Part shown: piece after piece, positions 47,374-55,300 of the stretch
Layout: each line of letters starts with the position of its first letter
Position numbering within the stretch: the first letter of the stretch is position 1
DNA from: Firmicutes bacterium FC7
GTDB lineage: Bacteria; Bacillota; Clostridia; Tissierellales; Tissierellaceae
Reading direction: 5' to 3'
Length of the DNA stretch: 64,000 bases
NCBI GenBank assembly: GCA_022760735.1
Contig: JAKELU010000001.1
Coordinates: 204,541 to 268,540, forward strand
The notes under the pieces: generated by a model
What the model saw: only the letters and a program-made list of their open reading frames with translations
What the model was told of the DNA's origin: nothing
The model's database searches: none
Made by a program: the position numbers and the translations under genes

Positions 47374-47751
47374 CTATATAGGATTTAGATACATGTCTAT
47401 GCTAAACTCATTTCTTATAATTCTTATACTATGACTCTCATAATTCATAATAAAGTTCACCATAGCTGATAATAGGTCCACACTTCTTAGTAAGTGTATA
47501 GTACAATAATTATTATCCTTATTTGTAGTAAAGCGGATTATAATATTTCGAACATCTCTAAATTGAAATCTACTATCCATATAATCTGGCATTTTGTCAA
47601 TGTTTAAGTTTAATACTCTTAAATCTACAGGAATAAGTAAGTCTATATCCTCATTTTCTTTTCTTAATAGTCTAATCTCAAAATCACTTTCGATGACCAA
47701 TTTGCCATTTTCATATCTATTCATCCTATGCTTAAAACACCTCCACTTCAT
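47374..47751 (-). CDS. Uncharacterised protein next to ku
   Basis: This is a 125-residue soluble protein that I do not recognise. It is rich in beta-strand-like stretches and charged residues (SDFEIRLLRKENEDIDLLIPVDLRV, FRDVRNIIIRFTTNKDNN) and has no signal peptide or membrane segment. The start is uncertain: the first ATG (47751) has no ribosome site, and the next in-frame ATG (47724) has GGAGGTG 13 bases upstream. It is 40 bases upstream of ku on the same strand, so a link to DNA repair or sporulation is possible but unproven. Confidence 0.6.
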   Translation of the reverse strand: MKWRCFKHRMNRYENGKLVIESDFEIRLLRKENEDIDLLIPVDLRVLNLNIDKMPDYMDSRFQFRDVRNIIIRFTTNKDNNYCTIHLLRSVDLLSAMVNFIMNYESHSIRIIRNEFSIDMYLNPI

Positions 47752-47792
47752 AGGCTTATACTAAAATATACCCATATAAATAAGAATTTAAA

Positions 47793-47825
47793 AATTAAAA
47801 CAGGAAGCTACATAGCTTCCTGTTT
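47793..47825 (-). terminator. Terminator after the symporter gene
   Basis: Stem AAACAGGAAGCT/AGCTTCCTGTTT with an ACAT loop, then TTAATTTTTAAATT on the minus strand. It forms the last hairpin of the structured element at 47797-47885. Confidence 0.8.
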
Positions 47826-47885
47826 CTGAGACATGGCTCCTGCTGTATGCCCTTTAGGGTATCCCATTGTCCCGTCTTTGTTACA
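47797..47885 (-). other. Structured 3' element resembling a solo IS200/IS605-type right end
   Basis: On the minus strand, directly after the symporter stop codon, the sequence reads ACGGGACAATGGGATACCC, then TAAAGGGCATACAGCAGGAG, then CCATGTCTCAGAAACAGG, then the terminal hairpin. The order (GGGATACCC-TAAA-GGG hairpin, AGCAGGAGCC, then a hairpin preceded by CAGAAACAGGAAGC) resembles the 3' end, with guide-RNA scaffold, found after tnpB genes. No tnpA or tnpB is present. It may instead be an unrelated structured 3' UTR. Confidence 0.35.
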
Positions 47886-47887
47886 TC

Positions 47888-49057
47888 TTAATTTGTGACT
47901 TTCTCTTTCTTAAATAATCCTGTTAACATTAATGCAATTGCTCCATCACCTGTTACATTACAAGCTGTACCAAAGCTATCTTGAAGTGCAAATATTGATA
48001 ACAATAGAGCAACGCCTGCGTCATTAAATCCAAGAACACTTATAACTATACCTAGTGAAGCCATTACTGTTCCGCCTGGCACTCCTGGCGCACCAACCGC
48101 AAACACACCAAGAAGTATAATAAATAGTAACATTGTTCCAAATGATGGTAATTGACCATAAAGAATTTGTGAAATAGTCATTACAAAGAAGGTCTCTGTT
48201 AATACTGATCCACATAGGTGAATTGTTGAACCTATTGGAATAGCAAAGTCTACTATTTCTTGATCAAGTACCGATGATTTTCTAGCACATTTTAAAGCTA
48301 CTGGTAATGTTGCTGCACTTGACATTGTACCTACAGCTGTTAAGTACGCTGGTCCATAGTGTTTAAATACCTCAGCCGGATTCTTTTTAGATATAATACC
48401 TGCTATTGTATAGAGCACTGTCAACCATATGAAATGTCCTACTATAACAATTACAATAACCTTTAAGAAAACAGGTAATTGTTTTGTAATTCCACCCTCA
48501 TATGCAAGACCTGCAAATGTAGTCATGATAAATATTGGTAATATAGGTATAATCATTACTTCTACGACTTTCAACATTATATTATTGAACTCATTTAATA
48601 GTTTTTCAAAAGTTTCAGATTTTGTCCATATAACAGCAAGACCTAATACAATAGCTAATACTAAAGCTGACATTACAGGCATAATCTGAGGAATATTTAA
48701 TTGAAACACTATTTCTGGTAGTTCTCTTAAGCCCTCTGCTGTATCAGGTATGTTTAAGTGAGGTATCAATACATAACCAGCTATTGTTGAGAATAATGCT
48801 GCTCCTACTGATGATATATATGCGATAGCTAAGGCAGCTACTAACATTTTACTAGCATTTGCTTTTAAATTTGTAATAGCAGGAGCAATAAACCCTATAA
48901 TTACCAATGGTACACAGAAGAATATAAATTGTCCAGCTACATGTTTAATTGAAAGTAAAATTTCAATTAAGCTTTCATTTACAACTGAACCTAATATAAT
49001 ACCAATAATTACAGCAATTAAAAGTTTAACTATCAAATTGTCCTTTACTTTACTCAT
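47888..49057 (-). CDS. Dicarboxylate/amino-acid:cation symporter (DAACS family)
   Basis: This is a 389-residue secondary transporter with eight membrane segments and two re-entrant hairpins. It has the serine-rich hairpin TMSSAATLPVALKCAR near 245, then PIGSTIHLCGSVLTE near 275, and GAPGVPGGTVMASLG near 320 in the second hairpin. Family members carry glutamate, aspartate, serine, threonine or cysteine with Na+ or H+. It starts 2 bases after the desulfidase gene and shares its sigma-54 promoter, which points to cysteine or serine uptake. In C. difficile a paired desulfidase/transporter operon is described as cdsB-cdsA (from memory). Confidence 0.9.
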   Translation of the reverse strand: MSKVKDNLIVKLLIAVIIGIILGSVVNESLIEILLSIKHVAGQFIFFCVPLVIIGFIAPAITNLKANASKMLVAALAIAYISSVGAALFSTIAGYVLIPHLNIPDTAEGLRELPEIVFQLNIPQIMPVMSALVLAIVLGLAVIWTKSETFEKLLNEFNNIMLKVVEVMIIPILPIFIMTTFAGLAYEGGITKQLPVFLKVIVIVIVGHFIWLTVLYTIAGIISKKNPAEVFKHYGPAYLTAVGTMSSAATLPVALKCARKSSVLDQEIVDFAIPIGSTIHLCGSVLTETFFVMTISQILYGQLPSFGTMLLFIILLGVFAVGAPGVPGGTVMASLGIVISVLGFNDAGVALLLSIFALQDSFGTACNVTGDGAIALMLTGLFKKEKVTN

Positions 49058-49059
49058 AG

Positions 49060-50346
49060 CTACTCTCCTTTATTATTAATAATATTAATAATTGCAGAAT
49101 CAGCACGATCAAGGCCTTCTTCACAAAGATAGCCTAGATTTCTTATTGTAGCTTCTATAGAATCCCCAATAACCCCTATATTTTTTTCAGCAATAACTCC
49201 TTCCATTGCTAAATAAGCTGCTATTACCGCCTCTTCTGCACTAGTTGATAGTTTAAAAGCACATGTGTCTTTTGCACCATCACAAATCATACCTGTAAGA
49301 TTGGCAAGCATGTTATTGCAACTTCCAGCTATTTTCTCATCATCACCTCCAAGCATCCATGTAATCGCAGCACTTGCTCCTACACCAGCAGCTATTGCGC
49401 AGCCACATATTGAAGAAAGCTTACCTGTAAACATCTTTACATATCTATTAATTAGATGAGCAAAGAATACAGAACGCATTAGCTTTTCTTCTTCTATATT
49501 CTCATACTCTGCTACTACAGCAATAGGAACTATTACTCCTATTCCCTGATTGCCGCTACCACCACTGGTCATTATAGGGCAATTACCACCTCCCATTCTC
49601 ATATCACATGCTGCAGCAGTCAATATTCTTGCTTTAGTAAATACATCTATATTTAACTTGCCCTCAGAGTGCAGCCTATTTAGTGTAGAACCTAGACGAA
49701 GTCCTAGATTGGATTTTAATCCTTCCTCAGCAGCGTTTAAATTCATCGAAACGCCTTCTTTTACGAAATCGATTTCACTCAAGTCAATATTTTCACATAC
49801 TTCTCTTAATTCCTTTATTGTCATACTTTTTAAGAAGTCATGAGAAATACTATCTCCATTCTCATATATGTCTTCATATACTACCTTTCCATCTACCTTT
49901 ACCTTATCAATATGAATATGGCTGTTTTTTATATAGACTTCAACGACTTCTTTATCTGTAGTTATATTAACATATACATAAATTGATGGAGATTCTTCTA
50001 GGTAAGTAACTGATACAATACCCTTTTCAACCATTTCCTTAGCATGGTTTATCTTAGTTTCGTCCATGTTCTTTATTATCATAAATTCGTCCTTTGGGTC
50101 CCCTGCAACAACCCCTAGAACAGCAGCTAAATCCAACCCTCGGCTATTAGTTTTAGGTATATATACTGACTTTCCATTTTTAAATATACTTTTACTTGTT
50201 ACTACATTTATACTTACTATATTTCCAGTAATATACTTACCAGCTACCGCACCAGCATAAGCCACTGCAACAGGCTCAGTACAACCTAAAGCAGGGTTAC
50301 TGTCTTCTTTTACAATGTCAATAAATATATTTTTTACTTTTTCCAT
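49060..50346 (-). CDS. cyuA: L-cysteine desulfidase (UPF0597/CyuA family)
   Basis: This is a 428-residue enzyme that degrades L-cysteine to pyruvate, sulfide and ammonia. The family uses a 4Fe-4S cluster and is related to serine dehydratase. Conserved cysteines stand in ALGCTEPVA (near 24), GGGNCPIMTSGGSGNQG (near 260), SSICGCAIAAGVGAS (near 312) and ICDGAKDTCAFK (near 350). ATG 50344-50346 follows GGAAGGG. A sigma-54 promoter and two palindromic activator sites lie upstream, so it is induced by the regulator encoded next door. A serine dehydratase activity is the main alternative. Confidence 0.88.
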   Translation of the reverse strand: MEKVKNIFIDIVKEDSNPALGCTEPVAVAYAGAVAGKYITGNIVSINVVTSKSIFKNGKSVYIPKTNSRGLDLAAVLGVVAGDPKDEFMIIKNMDETKINHAKEMVEKGIVSVTYLEESPSIYVYVNITTDKEVVEVYIKNSHIHIDKVKVDGKVVYEDIYENGDSISHDFLKSMTIKELREVCENIDLSEIDFVKEGVSMNLNAAEEGLKSNLGLRLGSTLNRLHSEGKLNIDVFTKARILTAAACDMRMGGGNCPIMTSGGSGNQGIGVIVPIAVVAEYENIEEEKLMRSVFFAHLINRYVKMFTGKLSSICGCAIAAGVGASAAITWMLGGDDEKIAGSCNNMLANLTGMICDGAKDTCAFKLSTSAEEAVIAAYLAMEGVIAEKNIGVIGDSIEATIRNLGYLCEEGLDRADSAIINIINNKGE

Positions 50347-50385
50347 ATTTAACCCTTCCTTCACCTTTGTTGCCTACTTACTAAT

Positions 50386-50399
50386 GCATAAATCATGCC
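50386..50399 (-). promoter_or_regulatory. Sigma-54 (-24/-12) promoter of the desulfidase operon
   Basis: On the minus strand TTGGCATGATTTATGCAT has the GG and GC dinucleotides exactly 10 bases apart, within a context close to TTGGCAYG-N4-TTGCA. Transcription would start near 50374, about 28 bases before the ATG. A sigma-54-dependent activator gene is adjacent. Confidence 0.8.
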
Positions 50400-50474
50400 A
50401 AAAGTAATAGAAAGTGTAAACATGTATTTTTAGCCACTTTACTAAGTAGAAAAAAAGCATAAAAATAGGCCTTT

Positions 50475-50490
50475 TCGCAATTTTGCGAAC
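50475..50490. promoter_or_regulatory. Upstream activator site 1 of the cysteine module
   Basis: Palindrome TTCGCAATTTTGCGAA (arms TTCGCAA/TTGCGAA). Its centre lies about 108 bases upstream of the predicted start site, a usual distance for a sigma-54 activator. Confidence 0.65.
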
Positions 50491-50530
50491 AAAACCTATT
50501 TTTACTTAACAAACCAAGCTATATTGCCAT

Positions 50531-50546
50531 TTGCAAAATTGCGAAT
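50531..50546. promoter_or_regulatory. Upstream activator site 2 of the cysteine module
   Basis: Near-palindrome TTTGCAAAATTGCGAA, sharing the TTGCGAA half-site of site 1. The centres are 56 bases apart. It lies just beyond the regulator stop codon. Confidence 0.6.
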
Positions 50547-50554
50547 TTTTAGCA

Positions 50555-52309
50555 TTATTGCAAATTATGCTTATTAAGTTTTCTATATAATGTAGCCAAG
50601 TTAATATCCAGTATTTCAGCTATTCTAACCTTTGCTTCAGCAGATGAACCATAGGTCTTAATCATATCTACTAGCAACTCTCTTTCGTACTTATCCATTC
50701 TCTCTTTTAAACTTCCTCTATTTTCATATTTCTCACAAGAAAGATAATTTAATATATTCTTTGGCAAATCTGATTTCATTATTACATTGCCCTTAACCGT
50801 ATTTACTAAATACTCTATACAGTTTTCCATTTCTCTAATATTACCTGGCCAGGAATAGCACTTGAAAATTTCCTTTACTTCCTCAGAATATACGATATTA
50901 GACTTATTAAGCTTTTGCAAATATTTCTGTAATCCATATTCAATTAACAGACTTATATCATCACCTCTGTCTCTTAAAGGTGGTATCTCTATAGGAATGA
51001 CATTGAGTCTATAATATAAGTCGTCTCTAAACTGGCCTTTTTCTACCATCTCCTCAAGATTTCTGTTTGTTGCAGTTATTAATCTGAAATTTACAGATAT
51101 CAATTCCTTGCCACCAAGTCTAGTAAAGCATTCATCTTGCAATACCCTTAATAGCTTAGGCTGAAGATGTATTGGCAGATCTCCTATCTCATCTAAAAAT
51201 AAGGTACCGTTATTAGCCAGCTCAAATTTCCCTATCTTTCCTGATTTTGAAGCACCAGTAAATGCACCTTCTTCATAACCAAAAAGCTCGCTTTCCAATA
51301 AATTCTCAGGTATGGATGCACAGTTAATTGCTATAAATGGAGCATTTTTTCTTGTACTTTCATTATGTATAGCTCTAGCAAAAAGCTCTTTTCCTGTCCC
51401 ACTTTCACCTCTTAGGATAATTGTAGACTTGCTCTTAGCAACACTTTTAGCCAATTCCTTAACCCTTTTTATCTCTTTGCTTTCACCAATTATATTGCTG
51501 AAATCAACATTTAGATTAACATTCATGATACTATATGCATCTTGTATGACTTTTGAACTTTTGTGTATTGTATATAAATTGCCTGATATTTTGCTTTCAA
51601 ACAAAATTGGAATTCTAGAAAGTATAAAGCTTTCTTTTTTACCTCTTATATCTAATTTTACTTCTTTACGTACATTAGGTGTAACTCCTACTATATCTAA
51701 TGGCAACAACTCAGAAATATCTTTACCTATAACTTTATCCTTATCAAATTTTAACATATCACAAACAACAGAATTTAGAAATTGTATTCGATTATCCGTA
51801 TTTGTGCAAATTAGCCCACTATCCAAATTATTAATAGTCAAATTAATTAGCTCATCTTGCACCTTTAATTTTTTAATATAGGCAGCATTTTTAAGGTTCC
51901 CTACTAATAGCTCAGACAGCTTACTTAGAAATGTTAAAAGAGAATCATACTTATCTAATAGCTCATCCTTTTGGCTTGGTTCAAAGGCAATTAAGCCAAT
52001 TACTCCCACAAGCTTATTACCATCCAATATAGGATAACCTAAGGTTGACTTTTCGTGACAACTACCTTTAGCACTGCAGTCTTTGCATTCATCGCTGTTC
52101 GGATTTCTAATAAACTGGACTTTCCTTGAAAGAGCTATTCGCTCAAAAGAACAATTTTCAGGAAGTCTTTCTCCAATAAAATCTCTATACTTTCCTGTTG
52201 CAGCAACTCGTATTAAATTGTTATCAGCTATTGTAACATCAACATGAAGAACAGCCGATATTGCATCTGATATTTCCTGAGCTGTTTTTCTTATATCATA
52301 TAGACTCAT
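50555..52309 (-). CDS. Sigma-54-dependent activator with Cys-rich sensor domain
   Basis: This is a 584-residue enhancer-binding protein. The N-terminal sensor (about 1-135) is GAF-like and contains C53 and C75-x2-C78-x5-C84. A PAS domain follows (about 155-235: [27 protein letters not shown]). The AAA+ domain has [16 protein letters not shown], the sigma-54 contact loop GAFTGA and [19 protein letters not shown], and a Fis-type HTH closes the protein ([23 protein letters not shown]). ATG 52307-52309 is preceded by AGGTGA. It sits directly upstream of the desulfidase operon. A similar activator, CdsR, is reported in C. difficile (from memory). The cysteines may sense thiol, sulfide or metal. 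Confidence 0.88.
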   Translation of the reverse strand: MSLYDIRKTAQEISDAISAVLHVDVTIADNNLIRVAATGKYRDFIGERLPENCSFERIALSRKVQFIRNPNSDECKDCSAKGSCHEKSTLGYPILDGNKLVGVIGLIAFEPSQKDELLDKYDSLLTFLSKLSELLVGNLKNAAYIKKLKVQDELINLTINNLDSGLICTNTDNRIQFLNSVVCDMLKFDKDKVIGKDISELLPLDIVGVTPNVRKEVKLDIRGKKESFILSRIPILFESKISGNLYTIHKSSKVIQDAYSIMNVNLNVDFSNIIGESKEIKRVKELAKSVAKSKSTIILRGESGTGKELFARAIHNESTRKNAPFIAINCASIPENLLESELFGYEEGAFTGASKSGKIGKFELANNGTLFLDEIGDLPIHLQPKLLRVLQDECFTRLGGKELISVNFRLITATNRNLEEMVEKGQFRDDLYYRLNVIPIEIPPLRDRGDDISLLIEYGLQKYLQKLNKSNIVYSEEVKEIFKCYSWPGNIREMENCIEYLVNTVKGNVIMKSDLPKNILNYLSCEKYENRGSLKERMDKYERELLVDMIKTYGSSAEAKVRIAEILDINLATLYRKLNKHNLQ

Positions 52310-52352
52310 TAGAATCACCTAAAATTTACACTATTTGTTAATATTATATCAT

Positions 52353-52925
52353 TTATTTTGCATTAAAGCTAATTATTCTCTTCATATTCTCTAATCCTTT
52401 AACCTTTGTATTTACCACTGTCCTGTAGGACACCCCTAATTTTTCAGATATTTGGCTAATGCTTAACCCTTCATAGTAAAAATCGATAATAACCTCTCTT
52501 TGCCTAGTTGTTAAAGAATTTAATGCACTATAGAGCATGTTATTCTCCTCAAGCTTTACTAAAGTCTCTAATGGATCGTCAATATCTGATTCTAATAGGT
52601 CAATTAATTCTTCCTCTTCATCATCTCCAACCTTATCATTTAATGAATTGACATCTTTTTGCTTATTTTTATCTAGATAATAGTAACTAAGCATTGTTTT
52701 TACATAGCCTAAAAAGTATGCCCCCTTAGTTTCATCAAAGTTGTTTATACATTCAAGTACTATAACTTTACCTTCCTGCATTAAGTCTTCATACTCCATT
52801 GGCCTATTGTAATTTCTTCTAATAGAGGCTATAATTAAAGGTTTTAACTTATCTAAAAGCCATTTTTTACTCTCCACATCACCCTTCTTTGCTAATTGTA
52901 ATTCTTTATTTATCTCATCATACAC
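52353..52925 (-). CDS. Small sigma-70-family RNA polymerase sigma factor
   Basis: This is a 190-residue sigma factor with region 2 (about 30-90: YEDLMQEGKVIVLECINNFDETKGAYFLGYVKTMLSYY) and region 4 (about 130-185: SLTTRQREVIIDFYYEGLSISQISEKLGVSYRTVVNTKVKGLE), joined by an acidic linker DDEEEELIDLLE. It lacks region 3. It is not clearly one of the sporulation sigmas, and I cannot name the target regulon. No anti-sigma gene is adjacent. The start is GTG behind GGAGG. A 14-bp palindrome lies just upstream in the leader (52944-52957). Confidence 0.85.
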   Translation of the reverse strand: MYDEINKELQLAKKGDVESKKWLLDKLKPLIIASIRRNYNRPMEYEDLMQEGKVIVLECINNFDETKGAYFLGYVKTMLSYYYLDKNKQKDVNSLNDKVGDDEEEELIDLLESDIDDPLETLVKLEENNMLYSALNSLTTRQREVIIDFYYEGLSISQISEKLGVSYRTVVNTKVKGLENMKRIISFNAK

Positions 52926-52943
52926 TCTTATTTCCTCCGCAAA

Positions 52944-52957
52944 GGAAGGCGCCTTCC
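52944..52957. promoter_or_regulatory. GC-rich palindrome in the sigma-factor leader
   Basis: The sequence GGAAGGCGCCTTCC is perfectly self-complementary and stands about 10 bases upstream of the ribosome site. It could bind a dimeric regulator or form a GGAAG/CTTCC hairpin with a GCGC loop that affects translation. Confidence 0.4.
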
Positions 52958-53052
52958 AAAGTATTCCTAGGTAGCTACAGGATACTAACTATTTTTGAAA
53001 ATGAGAAAAGCAGACTTACAATCAATCACTAGTATCATTTACATTAAATATA

Positions 53053-53103
53053 TTAAAAAATAAAAATCCTATAGGAAATTCTAAAAACTCCCTACAGGAT
53101 TTT
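53053..53103 (-). terminator. Terminator of the 2-hydroxyacid dehydrogenase gene
   Basis: AAAATCCTGTAGG/CCTATAGGATTTT stem on the minus strand with an AT-rich loop, followed by TTATTTTTTAATA. Confidence 0.8.
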
Positions 53104-53125
53104 AAAAGAATACTTATTATTTATA

Positions 53126-54079
53126 TTAAATTACTTTATTGTGATGTTCACCTTTTAACCAGTTATAAATATTATCCATAAATGTAATATGAGCTCTTCT
53201 AACCATAGCTTCCTCAGTTGCATATCCAACATGGGCAGTAAGTATTGTATTTGGTGCAGTTAGAATTTGGTATCCAGATGGAAGTGGTGGTTCCATATCG
53301 AACACATCTAGACATGCACCAGAAATTAATCCTTCTTTTAACGCTTTAGTAACGGCTGCAGTATCAACTACTGGACCTCTAGCTGTATTTATTAAGATGG
53401 AATTAGGCTTCATTAGCTTAATATTATCTTTATTTATCAGGCCAGTTGTTTCTGGTGTCAATGGTGTATGAAGTGATACTATATCACTTTCCTTAAGTAA
53501 TTCTTCTAATGATACATATTTAACTCCCATTGATTTTAGTTCCTCATTTTCACGATTACTATATGCTAATACATTAGCACCAAAAGCCAATGCTATCTTA
53601 GCTACCCTTGAACCTATTGCACCAGTACCTACTATTCCAAAATTCTTACCATATATCTCCTGCTGTCTTGAACCATTTTTAGTTCCACCAAATCTTACCT
53701 TTTTATCTAGGGATACTATATCTCTTAGCATTGAGATTGCCATACCAAATACTAATTCTGGAACAGCTATAGTTGCATATCCTGCAGCATTTGATACTTG
53801 TATATTTCTTTCTTTACATGCTTCTAAGTCCACATGATCAAAGCCTGTAAACGCTACAGAAATATACTTTAGATTTTCTGCGGCTCTAATTACCTCGCCT
53901 TTTAATGGCATATTGGCAATAACTAAAATATCTGCATCCTTAACATATTGCTTTTGTAATTCTATATTCTCTGTCTTTTGATGGAATACTAATTCATGTC
54001 CCTGATCTATAATTGGCTTGGCAATTTCCATAATTTGAGATTCAGGTATTGCCAAATCTTCAAGTATAACTATTTTCAT
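53126..54079 (-). CDS. D-isomer-specific 2-hydroxyacid dehydrogenase
   Basis: This is a 317-residue NAD-dependent dehydrogenase. It has the nucleotide loop GIVGTGAIGSRVAKIA near 148, the substrate Arg in NTARGPVVD near 233, the Glu in DVFDMEPPLP near 262, and the catalytic His in AHVGYATEEAM near 287. The family includes D-lactate, hydroxyisocaproate, glycerate and phosphoglycerate dehydrogenases. The GYAT rather than GGxT context does not fix the substrate. It has no operon partner; the region upstream contains two terminators. Reduction of a 2-oxo acid from amino-acid fermentation is plausible. Confidence 0.87.
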   Translation of the reverse strand: MKIVILEDLAIPESQIMEIAKPIIDQGHELVFHQKTENIELQKQYVKDADILVIANMPLKGEVIRAAENLKYISVAFTGFDHVDLEACKERNIQVSNAAGYATIAVPELVFGMAISMLRDIVSLDKKVRFGGTKNGSRQQEIYGKNFGIVGTGAIGSRVAKIALAFGANVLAYSNRENEELKSMGVKYVSLEELLKESDIVSLHTPLTPETTGLINKDNIKLMKPNSILINTARGPVVDTAAVTKALKEGLISGACLDVFDMEPPLPSGYQILTAPNTILTAHVGYATEEAMVRRAHITFMDNIYNWLKGEHHNKVI

Positions 54080-54277
54080 AAGAAACCTCCTACAATTTTA
54101 CCTTTAGTAACTCTAGTATTTTCTACATACTATTACATTTTACCATATTAAATCAAATTTACCCCTTTATTCAGTAATTATTACTTAACCCTATCTAAAT
54201 TTGAGAAGCTTAATATAATATCTGTTATTATATAAAAATGCTTATAAGTCTTTGATACAATTGATTTAGACTATATT

Positions 54278-54359
54278 AAAAAAACAAAAAAATAAATGTG
54301 CTAATGCAGATATAGAGGAATATTTACTGGGGGGTATTCCTTTAACGCATTAACACATT
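54278..54359 (-). terminator. Long two-part hairpin with T tract
   Basis: Outer arms AATGTGCTAATGC (54295-54307) and GCATTAACACATT (54347-54359) differ at one base. Inside are AGGAATA/TATTCCT arms and a GGGGGG loop segment. On the minus strand a long T-rich run follows. It can terminate transcription, but it is far longer than needed and follows another terminator. A small RNA or a palindromic repeat is possible. Confidence 0.5.
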
Positions 54360-54364
54360 ATGAA

Positions 54365-54391
54365 TAAAAAACGATAATGGCTACTTATCGT
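54365..54391 (-). terminator. proA-proB terminator
   Basis: ACGATAA/TTATCGT stem with a 7-base loop, followed on the minus strand by TTTTTATTC. Confidence 0.8.
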
Positions 54392-54504
54392 ATTCAACAT
54401 TCATAAATATATTATAATTATTTAATTATGTCAATATTAGACATTTATTTAACAATATCCCTTCTTCTGTAAAATTATGCTATATTAAAAAGATTAATAT
54501 TTCT

Positions 54505-55290
54505 TTAAACTGTGAAAATTGTCGCCTTTTCTTTCCCTTCAGCTAAATTTATCAATATATCTTTTTTCTTTCCCTTAGCTACTATCAATGGGGTACCGTA
54601 TTTAGTCACAAGCTTAGCCGCTTTTATCTTTGTCTCTATACCACCTGTACCAAAGCTACTCTTAGAACCTATTGAAATATTTTTTTCTAATTCTTCTATA
54701 TCTTTAATTTCTTCTATCAACTTGGCATTTTTATCCTCATTAGGATTCTTATCATATATACCGTCAATATCACTTAAAAGTACCAATAAATCTCCGCCCC
54801 ATAGTACAGTTGAATGAGCAGCTAACATGTCATTGTCACCAATTTTTATCTCATCAACACTTACAGTATCATTCTCATTGATTATAGGAATAACTCCTTC
54901 ATCAATTAGAGTAAATAAGGTGTTTCTTATATTAAGAGATCTGGCTTTGTCTTCTATATCCTCACGTGTTAGTAGTATTTGTGCAACATGTAAATCATGT
55001 TGTATAAAAATCCTTCTATATGAATCCATCAATTCAACTTGACCTATGGCACATAGGGCTTGCTTATAGTGAATATCCTCTTTTCTAGACCACTTGCCAA
55101 TAGTACTTACCCCGGCAATTCTTGCTCCAGAAGATACTATAACAACTTTCTTACCTAAGTCCATTAGAGTCTTTACTTGTAAAGCCAAGTTCTCAATAAA
55201 ATCCTTATCAATAGAACCATCTTCACTTGTAATGGTGCTACTTCCTATTTTAACAACTATTTTATGGCTATCTTTAATCACATTATTCAT
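54505..55290 (-). CDS. proB: Glutamate 5-kinase
   Basis: ProB (261 residues) phosphorylates glutamate, the first step to proline. The amino-acid-kinase motifs VVKIGSSTIT, VVIVSSGARIAGV, IPIINENDTVSVDEI with DNDMLAA, LLSDIDGIYDKNP and FGTGGIETKIKAAKL are present. The C-terminal PUA domain of the long form is absent, as is common in clostridia. A GTG and an ATG are adjacent; I take ATG 55288-55290, spaced 7 bases from AGGGA. It follows proA by 10 bases in one operon, the reverse of the more common proB-proA order. Confidence 0.94.
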   Translation of the reverse strand: MNNVIKDSHKIVVKIGSSTITSEDGSIDKDFIENLALQVKTLMDLGKKVVIVSSGARIAGVSTIGKWSRKEDIHYKQALCAIGQVELMDSYRRIFIQHDLHVAQILLTREDIEDKARSLNIRNTLFTLIDEGVIPIINENDTVSVDEIKIGDNDMLAAHSTVLWGGDLLVLLSDIDGIYDKNPNEDKNAKLIEEIKDIEELEKNISIGSKSSFGTGGIETKIKAAKLVTKYGTPLIVAKGKKKDILINLAEGKEKATIFTV

Positions 55291-55300
55291 CACTATATCC

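Larger units (their letters stand above)
54080..54504. other. Intergenic region proB / hydroxyacid dehydrogenase
   Basis: These 425 AT-rich bases hold no convincing gene. They contain the proBA terminator (54365-54391) and a long double hairpin (54295-54359). The dehydrogenase promoter should be in 54080-54270, but I cannot assign it. Confidence 0.6.

Noticed and set aside
54278-54359. T-box leader
   Set aside because: No TGGNACC antiterminator bulge sequence and no specifier loop could be found.
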